Shown: positions 42,625-51,983 of the stretch, in pieces
How positions within the stretch are numbered: position 1 is the first letter of the stretch
How the letters are laid out: every line of letters starts with the position of its first letter
Notes under the pieces: generated by a model
What the model saw: the letters and a program-made list of their open reading frames with translations, nothing else
Told to the model about the DNA's origin: nothing
Databases searched by the model: none
Position numbers and translations under genes: made by a program
From: JBLNBU01 sp050260215
GTDB lineage: Bacteria > Pseudomonadota > Alphaproteobacteria > Rhodospirillales > Magnetospirillaceae
Length of the DNA stretch: 64,000 bases
Direction: 5' to 3'
NCBI GenBank assembly: GCA_050260215.1
Contig: JBLNBU010000227.1
Coordinates: forward strand, 1-64,000

Positions 42625-44753
42625 GCACCTACGACGTCGTGCTGGCGGCGTTGACCGCGGTGGCCTTCCTGTCGGCTGCCGGTTTCACTTGGGTCCACGG
42701 GCCCGTCGCCCTATCGCGCCGCCAGGCCGTGGCGGTGGGGGCGACCTGGGTGGCCGTGGTCAGCGCCGAATTCGTCTTCTTCGGGCCCTATTCGTATCTG
42801 GGCACCTTCGCCGAGATGGATTTCACCGTGCTGGTCCAGCAGTACCTGGTCGAGCACCATGGCGGCGGCCAGTTCGCCCATGCCTTCGCCGGCGGCAACG
42901 ACGTCGATGCGCTGGGCGTGTTCACCGGGCAGTTCCTGGCGCTCGACCGCGTGCTGCTGTCGGTCCTGCCGATGTGGGCGGTGACCGGCGCCATCCGGGT
43001 GGCCCAGGAGGCGCTGGCGCTGGCCGGGGTGTACCTGCTGTGCCGGCGCCTGTGGCAGTCCGACCGCTTCCTGGCCCTGTGCCTGGGCGCCATCTATTCG
43101 CTCAGCAACCATTATTTCTTCAAGCTGACCATGGCCCATGGGCTGGCCTTTGCCCTGATGCCGGTCCTGGTCCTGGTGTTCGTCGCCCGGGTGGGGCGGC
43201 CCCATTACTGGTGGTGGGTGGTGGGGCTGTCGGCCCTGCACGCCATCTCGTGCACGCCGACCCACTCGGGTCCGCCGGTGTTCGCCGCCCTGGCCTTCGC
43301 CATCTTGCTGATCGCCCCCAAGCCGGCGTGGAAGCCGATGGCGGCGATCGCCATCCTGCTGGTGGCGGTGCTGCTGAACTGGCACGAAAGCCTGTGGGGC
43401 AAGATGCAGCTGGCCCCCTGGGCCTTCCGCTCCAGCCAGATCGACCTGACCCGGTCGCTGTCCGGCATAGGCGCCCGGCTGGTCCAGGACGTCACCGACG
43501 TCGAGGAGCACCGCAACTACACCCTGTGGCTGGCGCTGGCTCTGCTGTGGTGGACCGGCCATCCGTTGCGCCGCCGCATTGCTGCCGTCACCCTGGGCAC
43601 CGCGCTCGGCGGCACCGTGGTGCAGAACCTGCCCTGGGCCGCCATCGGCCTGAAGGCGGTGGCCGCGGTGGACTGGGAGAGGGTGGCCTTCTCCATGGAC
43701 CTGTTCGTGCTGCTGGCCATGGCGGCCGCCCACCAGCGCAAGGTCCTTGCCCGGCCGGCGCCGCGTGTCGGCATGGCCGCCATGGCGGGACTGGCCGCGG
43801 CCGCGCTGGTGGCCACCAAGGTCCAGGAACTGGGCAGCTGGGTCAGCCTGGGCGGTCTGCCCGTCATCGAGCAGGGCCGCGTCAACATCGCCCGCGCCGG
43901 CATTCCGGCGGACAAACCGGTCAGGGTGGTGTCCATGCCCTACCGGCTGCCGGCCGACCTGGCGGTGGTGGCCGGGCTGGACACCCTTGACGGCACCTTC
44001 AACCTGAACCTGTCGTCGCTGTCCTATTTCTGGCTGGACGCGGTCTTGAAGCATCCGTCGGACGCGGCATCCAGCTACCTCTCCCTTGCCACCAGCGCCT
44101 TCGACGACAAGTGCTGCGCCAGCTACGACCTGGGCCAGCATGCCGACCTCGCCATGCTGCGGCTGATGAACGTGGGCTATGTGCTGAGCGTGCTGCCGCT
44201 GACCGGCGAGGGCGTCACCCAGGTGTCGGGCCCCGGCCCGGAAGAGATGATGCCGACCCGCCGCGTCGACCAGTTGTCCGCGCGCCTTGCCGGCTATCTG
44301 CGGGAAATGGTGCGCACGCCGCCGGTGCGCGTCTATTCCATCGGCGAGCCGTTGCCGCGGGTCTATGCGGCGACCGCGGTGGTGGCGACCGAGCTTGACC
44401 CGACGACGCCCGAGTTCTTCGACCTGCTCCGGCGCGAAGGGCCCGCCCGCAAGGTCCTGGTGGCCGCCGGCCGCGCCGGCGCCCTGCCCGCGTCCGCGGC
44501 CATGACGGTGCGCCGCTACGCCCTGCCGGCCGACGCGGTCACCGCCGAGGTCGAGGCACCGTCCGGCGGCACGCTGGTGGTCGCCATTCCGTTCACGCCG
44601 TGGTGGACGGCGACCGTCGACGGCCGGCCGGTGGACATCGTGCCGGTCAACGCCGCCCAGATGGCGGTGTCGGTGCCCGCCGGCGGCCGCTCGGTCGAGC
44701 TGCGCTACCACCGCCCCACCTTGCGCGAGAAGCTGGTGGGCGGGCGGCGCTAG
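42621..44753 (+). CDS. Large polytopic membrane protein, YfhO-like (paralogue of 36544-38649)
   Basis: 710 residues from MSTYDVVLAAL. About twelve helices are followed by a C-terminal periplasmic domain with LTGEGVTQVSGPGPEE and PWWTATVDGRPVDIVPVNA, closely matching the ends of the 701-residue protein at 36544. Helix-region matches include GGNDVDALGVF and EALALAGVYLL. The gene is coupled by ATGA to the GT-B-like gene and is followed after 81 bases by the SPASM radical SAM gene. A GT-C-like transferase on the periplasmic face is likely but unproven. Confidence 0.78.
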   Translation: MSTYDVVLAALTAVAFLSAAGFTWVHGPVALSRRQAVAVGATWVAVVSAEFVFFGPYSYLGTFAEMDFTVLVQQYLVEHHGGGQFAHAFAGGNDVDALGVFTGQFLALDRVLLSVLPMWAVTGAIRVAQEALALAGVYLLCRRLWQSDRFLALCLGAIYSLSNHYFFKLTMAHGLAFALMPVLVLVFVARVGRPHYWWWVVGLSALHAISCTPTHSGPPVFAALAFAILLIAPKPAWKPMAAIAILLVAVLLNWHESLWGKMQLAPWAFRSSQIDLTRSLSGIGARLVQDVTDVEEHRNYTLWLALALLWWTGHPLRRRIAAVTLGTALGGTVVQNLPWAAIGLKAVAAVDWERVAFSMDLFVLLAMAAAHQRKVLARPAPRVGMAAMAGLAAAALVATKVQELGSWVSLGGLPVIEQGRVNIARAGIPADKPVRVVSMPYRLPADLAVVAGLDTLDGTFNLNLSSLSYFWLDAVLKHPSDAASSYLSLATSAFDDKCCASYDLGQHADLAMLRLMNVGYVLSVLPLTGEGVTQVSGPGPEEMMPTRRVDQLSARLAGYLREMVRTPPVRVYSIGEPLPRVYAATAVVATELDPTTPEFFDLLRREGPARKVLVAAGRAGALPASAAMTVRRYALPADAVTAEVEAPSGGTLVVAIPFTPWWTATVDGRPVDIVPVNAAQMAVSVPAGGRSVELRYHRPTLREKLVGGRR

Positions 44754-44760
44754 GGCCGCA

Positions 44761-44790
44761 TTTCCTTACGGTCGGACCATTGCCTATGAT
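44761..44790 (+). promoter_or_regulatory. Possible promoter for the SPASM radical SAM gene
   Basis: TATGAT (44785-44790), five of six matches to TATAAT, with a poor -35 (TTTCCT at 44761). It lies 45 bases before the ATG. Confidence 0.3.
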
Positions 44791-44834
44791 ATATGGGCAG
44801 ATGGGCCGGTGGGCCGTTTTCTCGAGGAAGCAGC

Positions 44835-45917
44835 ATGTATGACATTGAGTTCTTTCGTCGCGTCGAACCGCTGAGAAAGAAGATCGTCGAGCGCCAGTTC
44901 ACCAAGGCCGACGTGCCCGCGCTCATCGAGGAGCTCGAGGCGCTGGTGAGCGCGCAGCCCTATGTGTTCAACATCGAGACCACCAACTACTGCAACATGA
45001 AGTGCGTCATGTGCCCGCGCACGACGCTGATGACGCGCAAGAACATGTGGATCGACGGCGACGACTTCGCCAAGGTGATCTCGCAGATCAAGCCCCACGA
45101 TCCCGAGCGTCTGGCGGAATTCCACAACTACGTGGCCGAGCGTTACAACGTCAGCTACGACCGCCCCGACGAGAATGCCTTCTATTTCCACGTCTCGTCG
45201 CGCTGCCTGACCCTGCACGGCTATGGCGAGCCGATGCTGGACAAGCACATCCTCGAGCGCGTGCGGGTGTGCCGCGAGCATGGGGTGCCGACCTATTTCT
45301 CCTGCGTGCCCGCCAACGCCACCGTGGCCAGGGTCGAGGAACTGATGCAGGCCGGCCTGGACGTGCTGAAGTTCTCGGTGGATGCGCTCGACGACGAGCA
45401 GCAGAAGAAGGTGCGCGGCGCCCGCAACAACTTCGACGCCGCCTTCCAGACCATCCTCGACATCCTCGAGCTGAAGAAGGCCAAGGGCTACCAGACGCTG
45501 ATCGTGGTCACCATGATCGAGCTGTCCACCGACGCCGAGGCCCAGGCCATGCACCAGCGCTTCCTCGACCTGTGGAAGGGCCGCGACGTGTTCGCCTACA
45601 TCAAGAGCCAGGACAACCGCTGGTACTTCGAGGCCGACGAGAACCTTGAGAACCGCTCCCACTACGAGCAGCAGTACTGCGAGTATCCGTGGACCTCGTT
45701 CACGGTGATGGCCGACGGGTCGGTGGTGCCGTGCACCCAGGACTACGACGTCGAAATGGTGCTGGGCAATGTCCGCGAGCAGACCCTCGAGGAGATCTGG
45801 AACGGCGAGCGCTATCGCACCTTCCGCAGCTGGCACGTCAGCGGGAATTTCCCCAAGGGCCACAAGTGCGCCGAGCGTTGCGACCAGAAGAAACTGTGCG
45901 GCTACCTGAAGCCGTGA
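44835..45917 (+). CDS. SPASM-domain radical SAM protein
   Basis: 360 residues from MYDIEFFRRV, with GAGGA about 6 bases before the ATG. Radical SAM motif CNMKCVMC has Cys53, Cys57 and Cys60. The C-terminal SPASM region has CEYPW, VVPCTQD and a final cluster of Cys residues (KCAERCDQKKLCGY) for one or two auxiliary 4Fe-4S clusters. There is no B12 domain. SPASM enzymes oxidise or cross-link peptides and also dehydrogenate alcohols. The nearby nonulosonate genes suggest a sugar substrate, but no precursor peptide gene was found. The reaction is unknown. Confidence 0.86.
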   Translation: MYDIEFFRRVEPLRKKIVERQFTKADVPALIEELEALVSAQPYVFNIETTNYCNMKCVMCPRTTLMTRKNMWIDGDDFAKVISQIKPHDPERLAEFHNYVAERYNVSYDRPDENAFYFHVSSRCLTLHGYGEPMLDKHILERVRVCREHGVPTYFSCVPANATVARVEELMQAGLDVLKFSVDALDDEQQKKVRGARNNFDAAFQTILDILELKKAKGYQTLIVVTMIELSTDAEAQAMHQRFLDLWKGRDVFAYIKSQDNRWYFEADENLENRSHYEQQYCEYPWTSFTVMADGSVVPCTQDYDVEMVLGNVREQTLEEIWNGERYRTFRSWHVSGNFPKGHKCAERCDQKKLCGYLKP

Positions 45918-45931
45918 AGCCCCGCCCCGCG

Positions 45932-45960
45932 TTGCCGCGTCCCAGCGAATAGGCTATTTT
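45932..45960 (+). promoter_or_regulatory. Candidate promoter for the CMP-nonulosonate gene set
   Basis: TTGCCG (45932-45937), exactly 17 bases, TATTTT (45955-45960); each hexamer has four of six matches. It would give a leader of about 15 bases with AAGGGTGG before ATG 45982. Confidence 0.42.
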
Positions 45961-45981
45961 CTGGACCTCGAAAGGGTGGAC

Positions 45982-46707
45982 ATGGCAACCGTACTCGCAT
46001 TGGTCCCCGCTCGCGGCGGCTCGAAGGGCATTCCCGGCAAGAACCTTCGCATGCTGGGCGGGCATCCCATGCTCGCCTACGCCATCGCCGCGGCGCGCCA
46101 GGCCGGCCTGGTCACCCGCGTCATCTGCTCGACCGACTCGCCCGAGATCGCCGAGGTGGCGCTGCGCTACGGCGCCGAGGTGCCGTTCATGCGCCCGTCC
46201 GAATTCGCCCAGGACCACAGTACCGACATCGAAGTGTTCCGCCATGCCCTGGAATGGCTGGACACCAACGACGGCTGGCGGCCCGACCTGGTCGCCAACG
46301 TGCGCTGCACCTCGCCGTTGCGCCGGGCAGGCGAGCTGGACCGCGCCATCGCCATGCTGCGCGACCGCCCCGAAGCCACCTCGATCCGCTCGGTCTGCCC
46401 GGCCGACCATACGCCCTACAAGATGTGGCGGGTGGGCGAGGACGGGGTGATGCACCAGTTGCTGGACGTCCCCGGGCTGTTCGAGCCGTTCAACCAGCCG
46501 CGCCAGAAGCTGCCGCCGACCTGGTGGCAGACAGGACAGATCGATATCGCCCGGCGCACGGTGATGACCGAACTGGGGGGCATGTCCGGCCCGGTGATCC
46601 TGAGCTTTCCGGTCGAGCGGCGCCTGGCGGTGGATATCGACGGCGAGCACGACTTCCTCCGCGCCGAGGACCTGCTGGCCGCCATCCCCGACTGCGTGCG
46701 TCCATGA
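45982..46707 (+). CDS. Acylneuraminate (nonulosonate) cytidylyltransferase, NeuA/LegF/PseF-like
   Basis: 241 residues from MATVLALVPARGG. The CTP-binding signature ARGGSKGIPGKN is at 10-21, and VRCTSPLRRAG later. It activates a 9-carbon sugar with CTP to CMP-nonulosonate. The next two genes are an oxidoreductase (coupled by ATGA) and a NeuB fusion, so the three form the end of a nonulosonate pathway. Whether the sugar is sialic, legionaminic or pseudaminic acid cannot be decided from this enzyme alone; the LegC-like gene at 59171 hints at legionaminic type. Confidence 0.88.
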   Translation: MATVLALVPARGGSKGIPGKNLRMLGGHPMLAYAIAAARQAGLVTRVICSTDSPEIAEVALRYGAEVPFMRPSEFAQDHSTDIEVFRHALEWLDTNDGWRPDLVANVRCTSPLRRAGELDRAIAMLRDRPEATSIRSVCPADHTPYKMWRVGEDGVMHQLLDVPGLFEPFNQPRQKLPPTWWQTGQIDIARRTVMTELGGMSGPVILSFPVERRLAVDIDGEHDFLRAEDLLAAIPDCVRP

Positions 46708-47693
46708 GCCTGCGGCACCTCATTTGCGGCGTGGGCTCCATCGGCGAGCGCCACATCCGCAACCTGCTGGCCCTGGGACACGAGGACATCATCCTGCTGC
46801 GCCGTGCCGACGGGCCGTTGCGCACCATCGACCAAGGCTTCCCCTCGGTGTCCACCCTGGCCGAGGCGCTGGATGCCCGGCCCGACACCGCCTTCGTCTG
46901 CAATCCCACCCACCTGCACCTGGAAACCGCCACGGCCTGCGCCGAGGCCGGCTGCCACCTGTTCGTGGAAAAGCCCATCGCCCACGGGCTTGACGGCCTG
47001 GACCGTTTGCGTGCTGCGGTCGCCGCCAGCGGCAAGGCATGCATGGTGGGCTACATGCTGCGCTTCCATCCCTGCCTGCGGCAGGTCAAGCGGTGGCTGG
47101 ACCAGGGCCGCATCGGCACGCCCGCCTTCGCCCTGTCCGAGTGGGGCGAGTACCTGCCCGACTGGCATCCGTGGGAGGACTACCGCGCCTCGTACTCGGC
47201 CCGTCGCGACATGGGCGGCGGCCCCGTGCTGACGCTCAGCCACGATATCGACATGCTGCTGTGGCTGCTGGGCGGCGTGTCCGCGGTCAAGGCCATGACC
47301 GGCAGCAATTCGCCGCTCGAACTCGGATGCGAGCACTGGGCGCAGCTTCTGCTGTCCTTCGAAACCGGCGCCACCGCCGCGGTGCACCTGGACTATCTCC
47401 AGCGCCCGCCCCGGCGCAGCCTGGCGATCACCGGCTCGGACGGCCGCATCGCGTTCGACTATTACCGGGGCGTGGCGACCCTGACGCCCGCGGGTGCCGC
47501 CGAACCGGCGGAAATCGCGGATGCGGGCGCCGGCTTCGACCGCAACGACATGTTCGTCGCCGAGTTGCGGGCATTTCTCGACGCCGTGGCGGGACGGGCC
47601 CCGGTGTCCCCTGATCTGGAAGACGGCGTACGGGCGCTCTCGGTCGCACTGGCCGGGCTGCGCTCCGCCGAAGCCGCCGGCACGGCGCCATGA
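46704..47693 (+). CDS. Gfo/Idh/MocA-family oxidoreductase
   Basis: 329 residues from MSLRHLICGVG. GVGSIG is at 9-14 and EKP at 89-91. The ATG overlaps the cytidylyltransferase stop (ATGA), and the NeuB fusion follows 15 bases later. Oxidoreductases of this family appear in nonulosonate clusters near neuA and neuB, where they are thought to modify the sugar or its precursor. It is the third Gfo/Idh protein that stands alone in the window, apart from the domain in the bi-domain enzyme. The substrate is unknown. Confidence 0.86.
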   Translation: MSLRHLICGVGSIGERHIRNLLALGHEDIILLRRADGPLRTIDQGFPSVSTLAEALDARPDTAFVCNPTHLHLETATACAEAGCHLFVEKPIAHGLDGLDRLRAAVAASGKACMVGYMLRFHPCLRQVKRWLDQGRIGTPAFALSEWGEYLPDWHPWEDYRASYSARRDMGGGPVLTLSHDIDMLLWLLGGVSAVKAMTGSNSPLELGCEHWAQLLLSFETGATAAVHLDYLQRPPRRSLAITGSDGRIAFDYYRGVATLTPAGAAEPAEIADAGAGFDRNDMFVAELRAFLDAVAGRAPVSPDLEDGVRALSVALAGLRSAEAAGTAP

Positions 47694-47708
47694 GGACACA
47701 GGCTTGGG

Positions 47709-49964
47709 ATGACCATGAACATCGAGCATAACCTCGCCCGCTACGTAGTCTTCGCCGAGGCGCCCATCCTGGACGCGCTGGCCAAGATGACCCAGCAGAA
47801 GCAACGCTTCATCTTCTCGGTGACGGCGTCGGGGCACCTGGAAGGCGTGGTGACCGACGGCGACATCCGCCGCTGGCTGGTCGAGCAGGAGCACATCGAC
47901 CTGACCCTGCCCATCGCGCGGGTCTCCAACAAGAAGTTCGTCAGCGCCTCGGTCGACGAAGACCCCGAGACCGTCGCCCAGATGTTCAGCGAGGTCATCG
48001 AGTTCGTCCCCCTGCTCGACGGCTGGGGCCATCTGGTCGCCGTCGCCCACCGCAAGCCGCGGGCGCTGGTGCTGGGCGGCTTCACCATCGGGTCCGATTC
48101 GCCGGCCTTCCTGATTTCCGAGATCGGCAACAACCACAACGGCGATGTCGAACTGGCCCACCGCCTGGTCGACCTGGCCGCCGACGCCGGGGCCCAGTGC
48201 GTCAAGTTCCAGATGCGCTCGATGTCGTCGCTGTACCGCAACCGGGGCCGCGCCGACAGCAGCGGCGAAGACCTGGGGGCCGAATACACCCTGGACCTGC
48301 TGGCGCGCTTCAACCTGCCTGCCGAGCAGCTGTACCGCGTCTTCGACCATTGCCGCAGCCGGGGCGTGGTGCCGCTGTGCACCCCGTGGGACCTGGAAAG
48401 CGTCGCCAACCTGGAACGCTACGGCATCGAGGGCTACAAGATCGCCTCGGCCGACCTGACCAACCACGATCTGCTGGAAGCGGTCGCGGCCACCCGCAAG
48501 CCGCTCCTGCTGTCGACCGGCATGTCGCGCGAAACCGAGATCATCGAAAGCGTCAAGCTGCTGCAGCGCCGCGGCGCGCCGTTCATGCTGCTGCACTGCA
48601 ACTCGACCTATCCCACGCCCTTCAAGGATGTCAACCTGGCCTACATGGACCGGCTGCGCGACATCGGCCAGGGTCCGGTGGGCTATTCGGGGCACGAACG
48701 CGGCTTCGCCGTGTGCATCGCCGCCGTCGCCCGCGGCGCCAAGGTGATCGAAAAGCACTTCACCATCGACCGCGACTTCGAGGGCAGCGACCACAAGATC
48801 AGCCTGTTGCCCGGCGAGTTCGCCGACATGGTCGCCGCCATCCGCGCCACCGAGGAAGCCATGGGCAGCTCGCGCCGGCGCGAGATCACCCAGGGCGAGC
48901 TGATGAACCGCGAAAACCTGGCCAAGAGCCTGGTCGCCGCCTGCGACATCCCCGAGGGCGAGGTCATCGCTGCGCCCATGCTGGCGGTGAAAAGCCCGGG
49001 CCGCGGCCTGCAGCCCAACCGCCGCCACGAGCTGATCGGCCGCCGGCTGCGGCGCCCCGTGGCCGCCGGCGACTTCTTCTATCCCAGCGACCTCGAAGAC
49101 CAGCAGATCCAGCCGCGCGCCTACCGGTTCGGCCGCCCGTGGGGCGTGCCGGTGCGCTATCACGACAGCCGCGCCATCCGGGCCCTGGTCTCGCCCGACT
49201 TCCTCGAATACCACCTGTCCTACAAGGACATGGACCTGAAGCTGGAAGACTGGTTCGACGCCCCCGTGGACATGGACTTTACCGTCCACTGCCCCGAGCT
49301 GTTCGCCGGCGACCATGTGGTCAACCTGTGTTCCGACGACCAGGCCTATCGCCAGCGCTCCATCGACGAGCTCAACCGCGTCTGCGACGTGGCGCGTGCG
49401 CTGCGTCCCTGGCACGCCAAGGCGGCGGCGCGCACCTTGATCGTCACCAACATGGGCGGCTTCAGCGAGTACAAGCCCATCGACCCGGCCGACCGGGCGC
49501 GACTTTACGACATGGTGCTGGAAAGCCTGCGCTCGGTCGACACCAGCGACGTCGAAATCATTCCGCAGACCATGCCGCCGTTCCCCTGGCATTTCGGCGG
49601 GCAGCGCTTCCACAACCTGTTCGTCGACCCCCAGGAGATCGCCGACATCTGCCACGCCAACGGCATGCGGATCTGCCTGGACGTCTCCCATTCCCAGCTG
49701 GCCTGCAACCACTTCGGCTGGTCCATGTCCGACTTCGTCCGGCTGACCGGGCCGGTCACCGCCCATCTGCACATCGCCGATGCCGCCGGCGTCGACGGCG
49801 AGGGGCTGCAGATCGGCGAGGGCACCATGGACTTCCGCGCCCTGGGCGACGAGCTCAATCGGGATGCGCCCGCCGCCTCGTTCATCCCGGAAGTGTGGCA
49901 GGGCCACAAGAACAACGGCGAAGGGTTCTGGATCGCGCTCGATCGCCTCGAGGGCAAGATCTAG
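47709..49964 (+). CDS. Four-domain nonulosonate synthase: CBS pair, NeuB, SAF, and TIM-barrel isomerase-like domain
   Basis: 751 residues. CBS-type sensor region about 10-115 (GVVTDGDIRRW), NeuB TIM barrel about 125-385 (ISEIGNNHNGD, HCNSTYPTP, EKHFTID), SAF antifreeze-like domain about 403-462, then a second TIM-barrel region about 475-751 resembling xylose-isomerase/AP-endonuclease-type sugar isomerases (CLDVSHSQLAC, HLHIADA). NeuB condenses phosphoenolpyruvate with a 2-acetamido sugar; ordinary NeuB is about 340 residues. The extra CBS part may bind a nucleotide for control, and the last domain may isomerise the precursor. The stop overlaps the opposing exonuclease by 4 bases. Confidence 0.87.
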   Translation: MTMNIEHNLARYVVFAEAPILDALAKMTQQKQRFIFSVTASGHLEGVVTDGDIRRWLVEQEHIDLTLPIARVSNKKFVSASVDEDPETVAQMFSEVIEFVPLLDGWGHLVAVAHRKPRALVLGGFTIGSDSPAFLISEIGNNHNGDVELAHRLVDLAADAGAQCVKFQMRSMSSLYRNRGRADSSGEDLGAEYTLDLLARFNLPAEQLYRVFDHCRSRGVVPLCTPWDLESVANLERYGIEGYKIASADLTNHDLLEAVAATRKPLLLSTGMSRETEIIESVKLLQRRGAPFMLLHCNSTYPTPFKDVNLAYMDRLRDIGQGPVGYSGHERGFAVCIAAVARGAKVIEKHFTIDRDFEGSDHKISLLPGEFADMVAAIRATEEAMGSSRRREITQGELMNRENLAKSLVAACDIPEGEVIAAPMLAVKSPGRGLQPNRRHELIGRRLRRPVAAGDFFYPSDLEDQQIQPRAYRFGRPWGVPVRYHDSRAIRALVSPDFLEYHLSYKDMDLKLEDWFDAPVDMDFTVHCPELFAGDHVVNLCSDDQAYRQRSIDELNRVCDVARALRPWHAKAAARTLIVTNMGGFSEYKPIDPADRARLYDMVLESLRSVDTSDVEIIPQTMPPFPWHFGGQRFHNLFVDPQEIADICHANGMRICLDVSHSQLACNHFGWSMSDFVRLTGPVTAHLHIADAAGVDGEGLQIGEGTMDFRALGDELNRDAPAASFIPEVWQGHKNNGEGFWIALDRLEGKI

Positions 49965-50545
49965 GGGCGGCCGGCCAGCCAGTCGTCGCCGAGTGCGCCC
50001 ATGGCCGCCAGGTGGCGCAGGCCCGCGGCGACGGCGCGGGCGTCGGCGACCGCGTTGTGCGCGGGTCCAACCATCTCGAGCCCGAGGGCCGAGGGCAAGT
50101 CGCCGCTGGCGGTGTGCCGATCGCGCCCGAGATGGGAGCGGAACACGCCCGAGACATTGTGCAGGCGGCCGGGGGCGAAGGCGGGCAGGCCGGCCAGCGC
50201 GCAGTTCTCGGCGATGACCACGGCGTCGGTGCCGTTGGCGATCAGGGGCAGGTCCGGTGCCGCCATTGCGACCAGCCGGTCGAGCGCCTCGGCAAGGCCC
50301 AGGCCCTCGGCATCCACGTGGGCCTGGGTGATGCCGGTGAGTGCGACGATATAGTCGCTGAGCACCGGGTTGACGCGGGGCCGCACCAGCACGTCCAGCG
50401 CCGCGACTTCGCTGAAGTCGGCCGCCAGCGCCACGGCGCCCACCTGGATGATCTCGCGGTGCTCGCCCGGCCCGCTCCAGCCCCGCTGGACCGAGCCCGG
50501 CCAGGCGGTGAACTCCAGGTCGTAGACGACGTATGCCGGCTTCAT
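49961..50545 (-). CDS. DEDDh-type 3-prime to 5-prime exonuclease
   Basis: 194 residues from MKPAYVVYDLEF; GAGAGGTG lies before the ATG at 50545. The catalytic pattern is complete: Asp9/Glu11 (YDLEF), Asp in NGTDAV, and His plus Asp in HNAVADA. It resembles small RNase T/KapD-like exonucleases that trim RNA or DNA ends. It sits at the end of a polysaccharide operon with no metabolic link, so it may be a passenger. Its end overlaps the nonulosonate synthase by 4 bases on the other strand. Confidence 0.86.
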   Translation of the reverse strand: MKPAYVVYDLEFTAWPGSVQRGWSGPGEHREIIQVGAVALAADFSEVAALDVLVRPRVNPVLSDYIVALTGITQAHVDAEGLGLAEALDRLVAMAAPDLPLIANGTDAVVIAENCALAGLPAFAPGRLHNVSGVFRSHLGRDRHTASGDLPSALGLEMVGPAHNAVADARAVAAGLRHLAAMGALGDDWLAGRP

Positions 50546-50582
50546 CCGCACCTCTCCGGCTCTGACAAGGCGGCCGCCGGAC

Positions 50583-51983
50583 CTAGCAGTCGGTGCGGCC
50601 GTAGACGTCTTCGATGCGGACGATGTCGTCCTCACCCACATACTCGCCCGACTGCACCTCGATCATTCTCAGCGGCACCCGCCCGGGGTTCTCGACCCGG
50701 TGCACGGTGCCGGCGGGGATGAAGGTGGATTCGTTCTCGCGCAGCTGGAAGGTCTCGTCGCCGCGGGTGACCAGGGCGGTACCGGTGACCACCACCCAGT
50801 GTTCCGACCGGTGCCAGTGCTTCTGCAACGACAGCTTGGCGCCGGGATCGACCTGGATGTGCTTGACCCGGAAGCGCGGGCCCTCGTCGATGGTCTGGAA
50901 CCAGCCCCAGGGGCGCCAGCCGCGGGTGCCGGCGACCGCTTCCGGCCGGCTTTGGGACTTCAAGACCTCGACCACCTTCTTGACGTCCTGGTCATGGGCC
51001 TTGTCGGCCACCAGCACGGCGTCGTCGGTGGCCACCACCACCAGGTCCTTCAGCCCCACCGCGGCGACCAGGCGGCCCTCGCTGCGCAGGTAGCAGTCGC
51101 TGCTCCCGGTGGCGATGACGTCGCCCAGGCAGACGTTGCCGTCGCCGTCCTGCGGGCTTTCCTGCCACAGTGCCGACCACGAGCCGATGTCGGACCAGCC
51201 CATCTCGACCGGCACCACGGCGGCGCGCGTGGTGTGCTCCATCACCGCATAGTCGATGCTTTCGCCCTTGATGGCGCCGAAGGCCTCGTCGTCGAGGCGG
51301 AAGAAGAACAGGTCCGAGTGCCCGGCGGCCAGGGCCTTGCGGCAGCCCTCGACCATGGCCGGGTGGCGGGCGGCCAGCTCGTCGAGATAGAGGGCGGCCG
51401 GGAACAGGAAGATGCCGCTGTTCCAGAAATAGTCGCCCGAGGCGACGTAGCCTTCAGCGGTGGGCAGGTCGGGCTTCTCGACGAAGCGCTCGACCACGTG
51501 GCCGCCGCCCAGGGCCTCGCCGCGCTTGATGTAGCCGTAGCCGGTGTTGGGCCCCGACGGCACGATGCCGAAGGTCACCAGCCGGCCGGCCTCGGCCAGC
51601 GGCACCGCCGCCTCGACCGCGCGGGTGAACGCCACCGGGTCGCGCACCATGTGGTCGGACGGCATCACCAGCATCAGCGCGTCTGGCCGGTCGGCCAGCA
51701 GCAGCGCCGAGACCGCCGCCGCCGGGGCGGTGTTGCGGCCCATGGGCTCGATGACCACGGCGCGGGGCTCGACGCCCAGCTCGCGCAGCTGTTCGGCGAC
51801 GATGAAGCGGTGTTCGTGGTTGCACACCACCACCGGGGCCGAGGGCACCCGGAGCGCGGTGGCCTGCAGCAGCGTCTGCGGCGAATAAAGCGGCAGCAGC
51901 TGCTTGGGCCTCAGCTCGCGCGACAGCGGCCACAGGCGGGTGCCGGCGCCGCCGGACAGGATGATGGGAACCAGTTCAGCCAT
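50583..51983 (-). CDS. manC: Mannose-1-phosphate guanylyltransferase/mannose-6-phosphate isomerase (bifunctional)
   Basis: 466 residues. N-terminal pyrophosphorylase motif LSGGAGTRLWPLSRE is at 9-23 and FVEKPDLPTAE near 167. A C-terminal cupin isomerase domain has the metal-binding segment QKHWHRSEHW at 387-396. It interconverts fructose-6-P, mannose-6-P and, with GTP, makes GDP-mannose. It overlaps the end of fcl by 8 bases and follows it, so GDP-mannose should feed a deoxyhexose route. A GDP-mannose 4,6-dehydratase gene is not in the window. Confidence 0.93.
   Translation of the reverse strand: MAELVPIILSGGAGTRLWPLSRELRPKQLLPLYSPQTLLQATALRVPSAPVVVCNHEHRFIVAEQLRELGVEPRAVVIEPMGRNTAPAAAVSALLLADRPDALMLVMPSDHMVRDPVAFTRAVEAAVPLAEAGRLVTFGIVPSGPNTGYGYIKRGEALGGGHVVERFVEKPDLPTAEGYVASGDYFWNSGIFLFPAALYLDELAARHPAMVEGCRKALAAGHSDLFFFRLDDEAFGAIKGESIDYAVMEHTTRAAVVPVEMGWSDIGSWSALWQESPQDGDGNVCLGDVIATGSSDCYLRSEGRLVAAVGLKDLVVVATDDAVLVADKAHDQDVKKVVEVLKSQSRPEAVAGTRGWRPWGWFQTIDEGPRFRVKHIQVDPGAKLSLQKHWHRSEHWVVVTGTALVTRGDETFQLRENESTFIPAGTVHRVENPGRVPLRMIEVQSGEYVGEDDIVRIEDVYGRTDC

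Noticed and set aside
44835..45917. SPASM radical SAM protein as a RiPP maturase
   Set aside because: No short precursor-peptide ORF was seen in the flanking gaps, and the neighbours are sugar genes.
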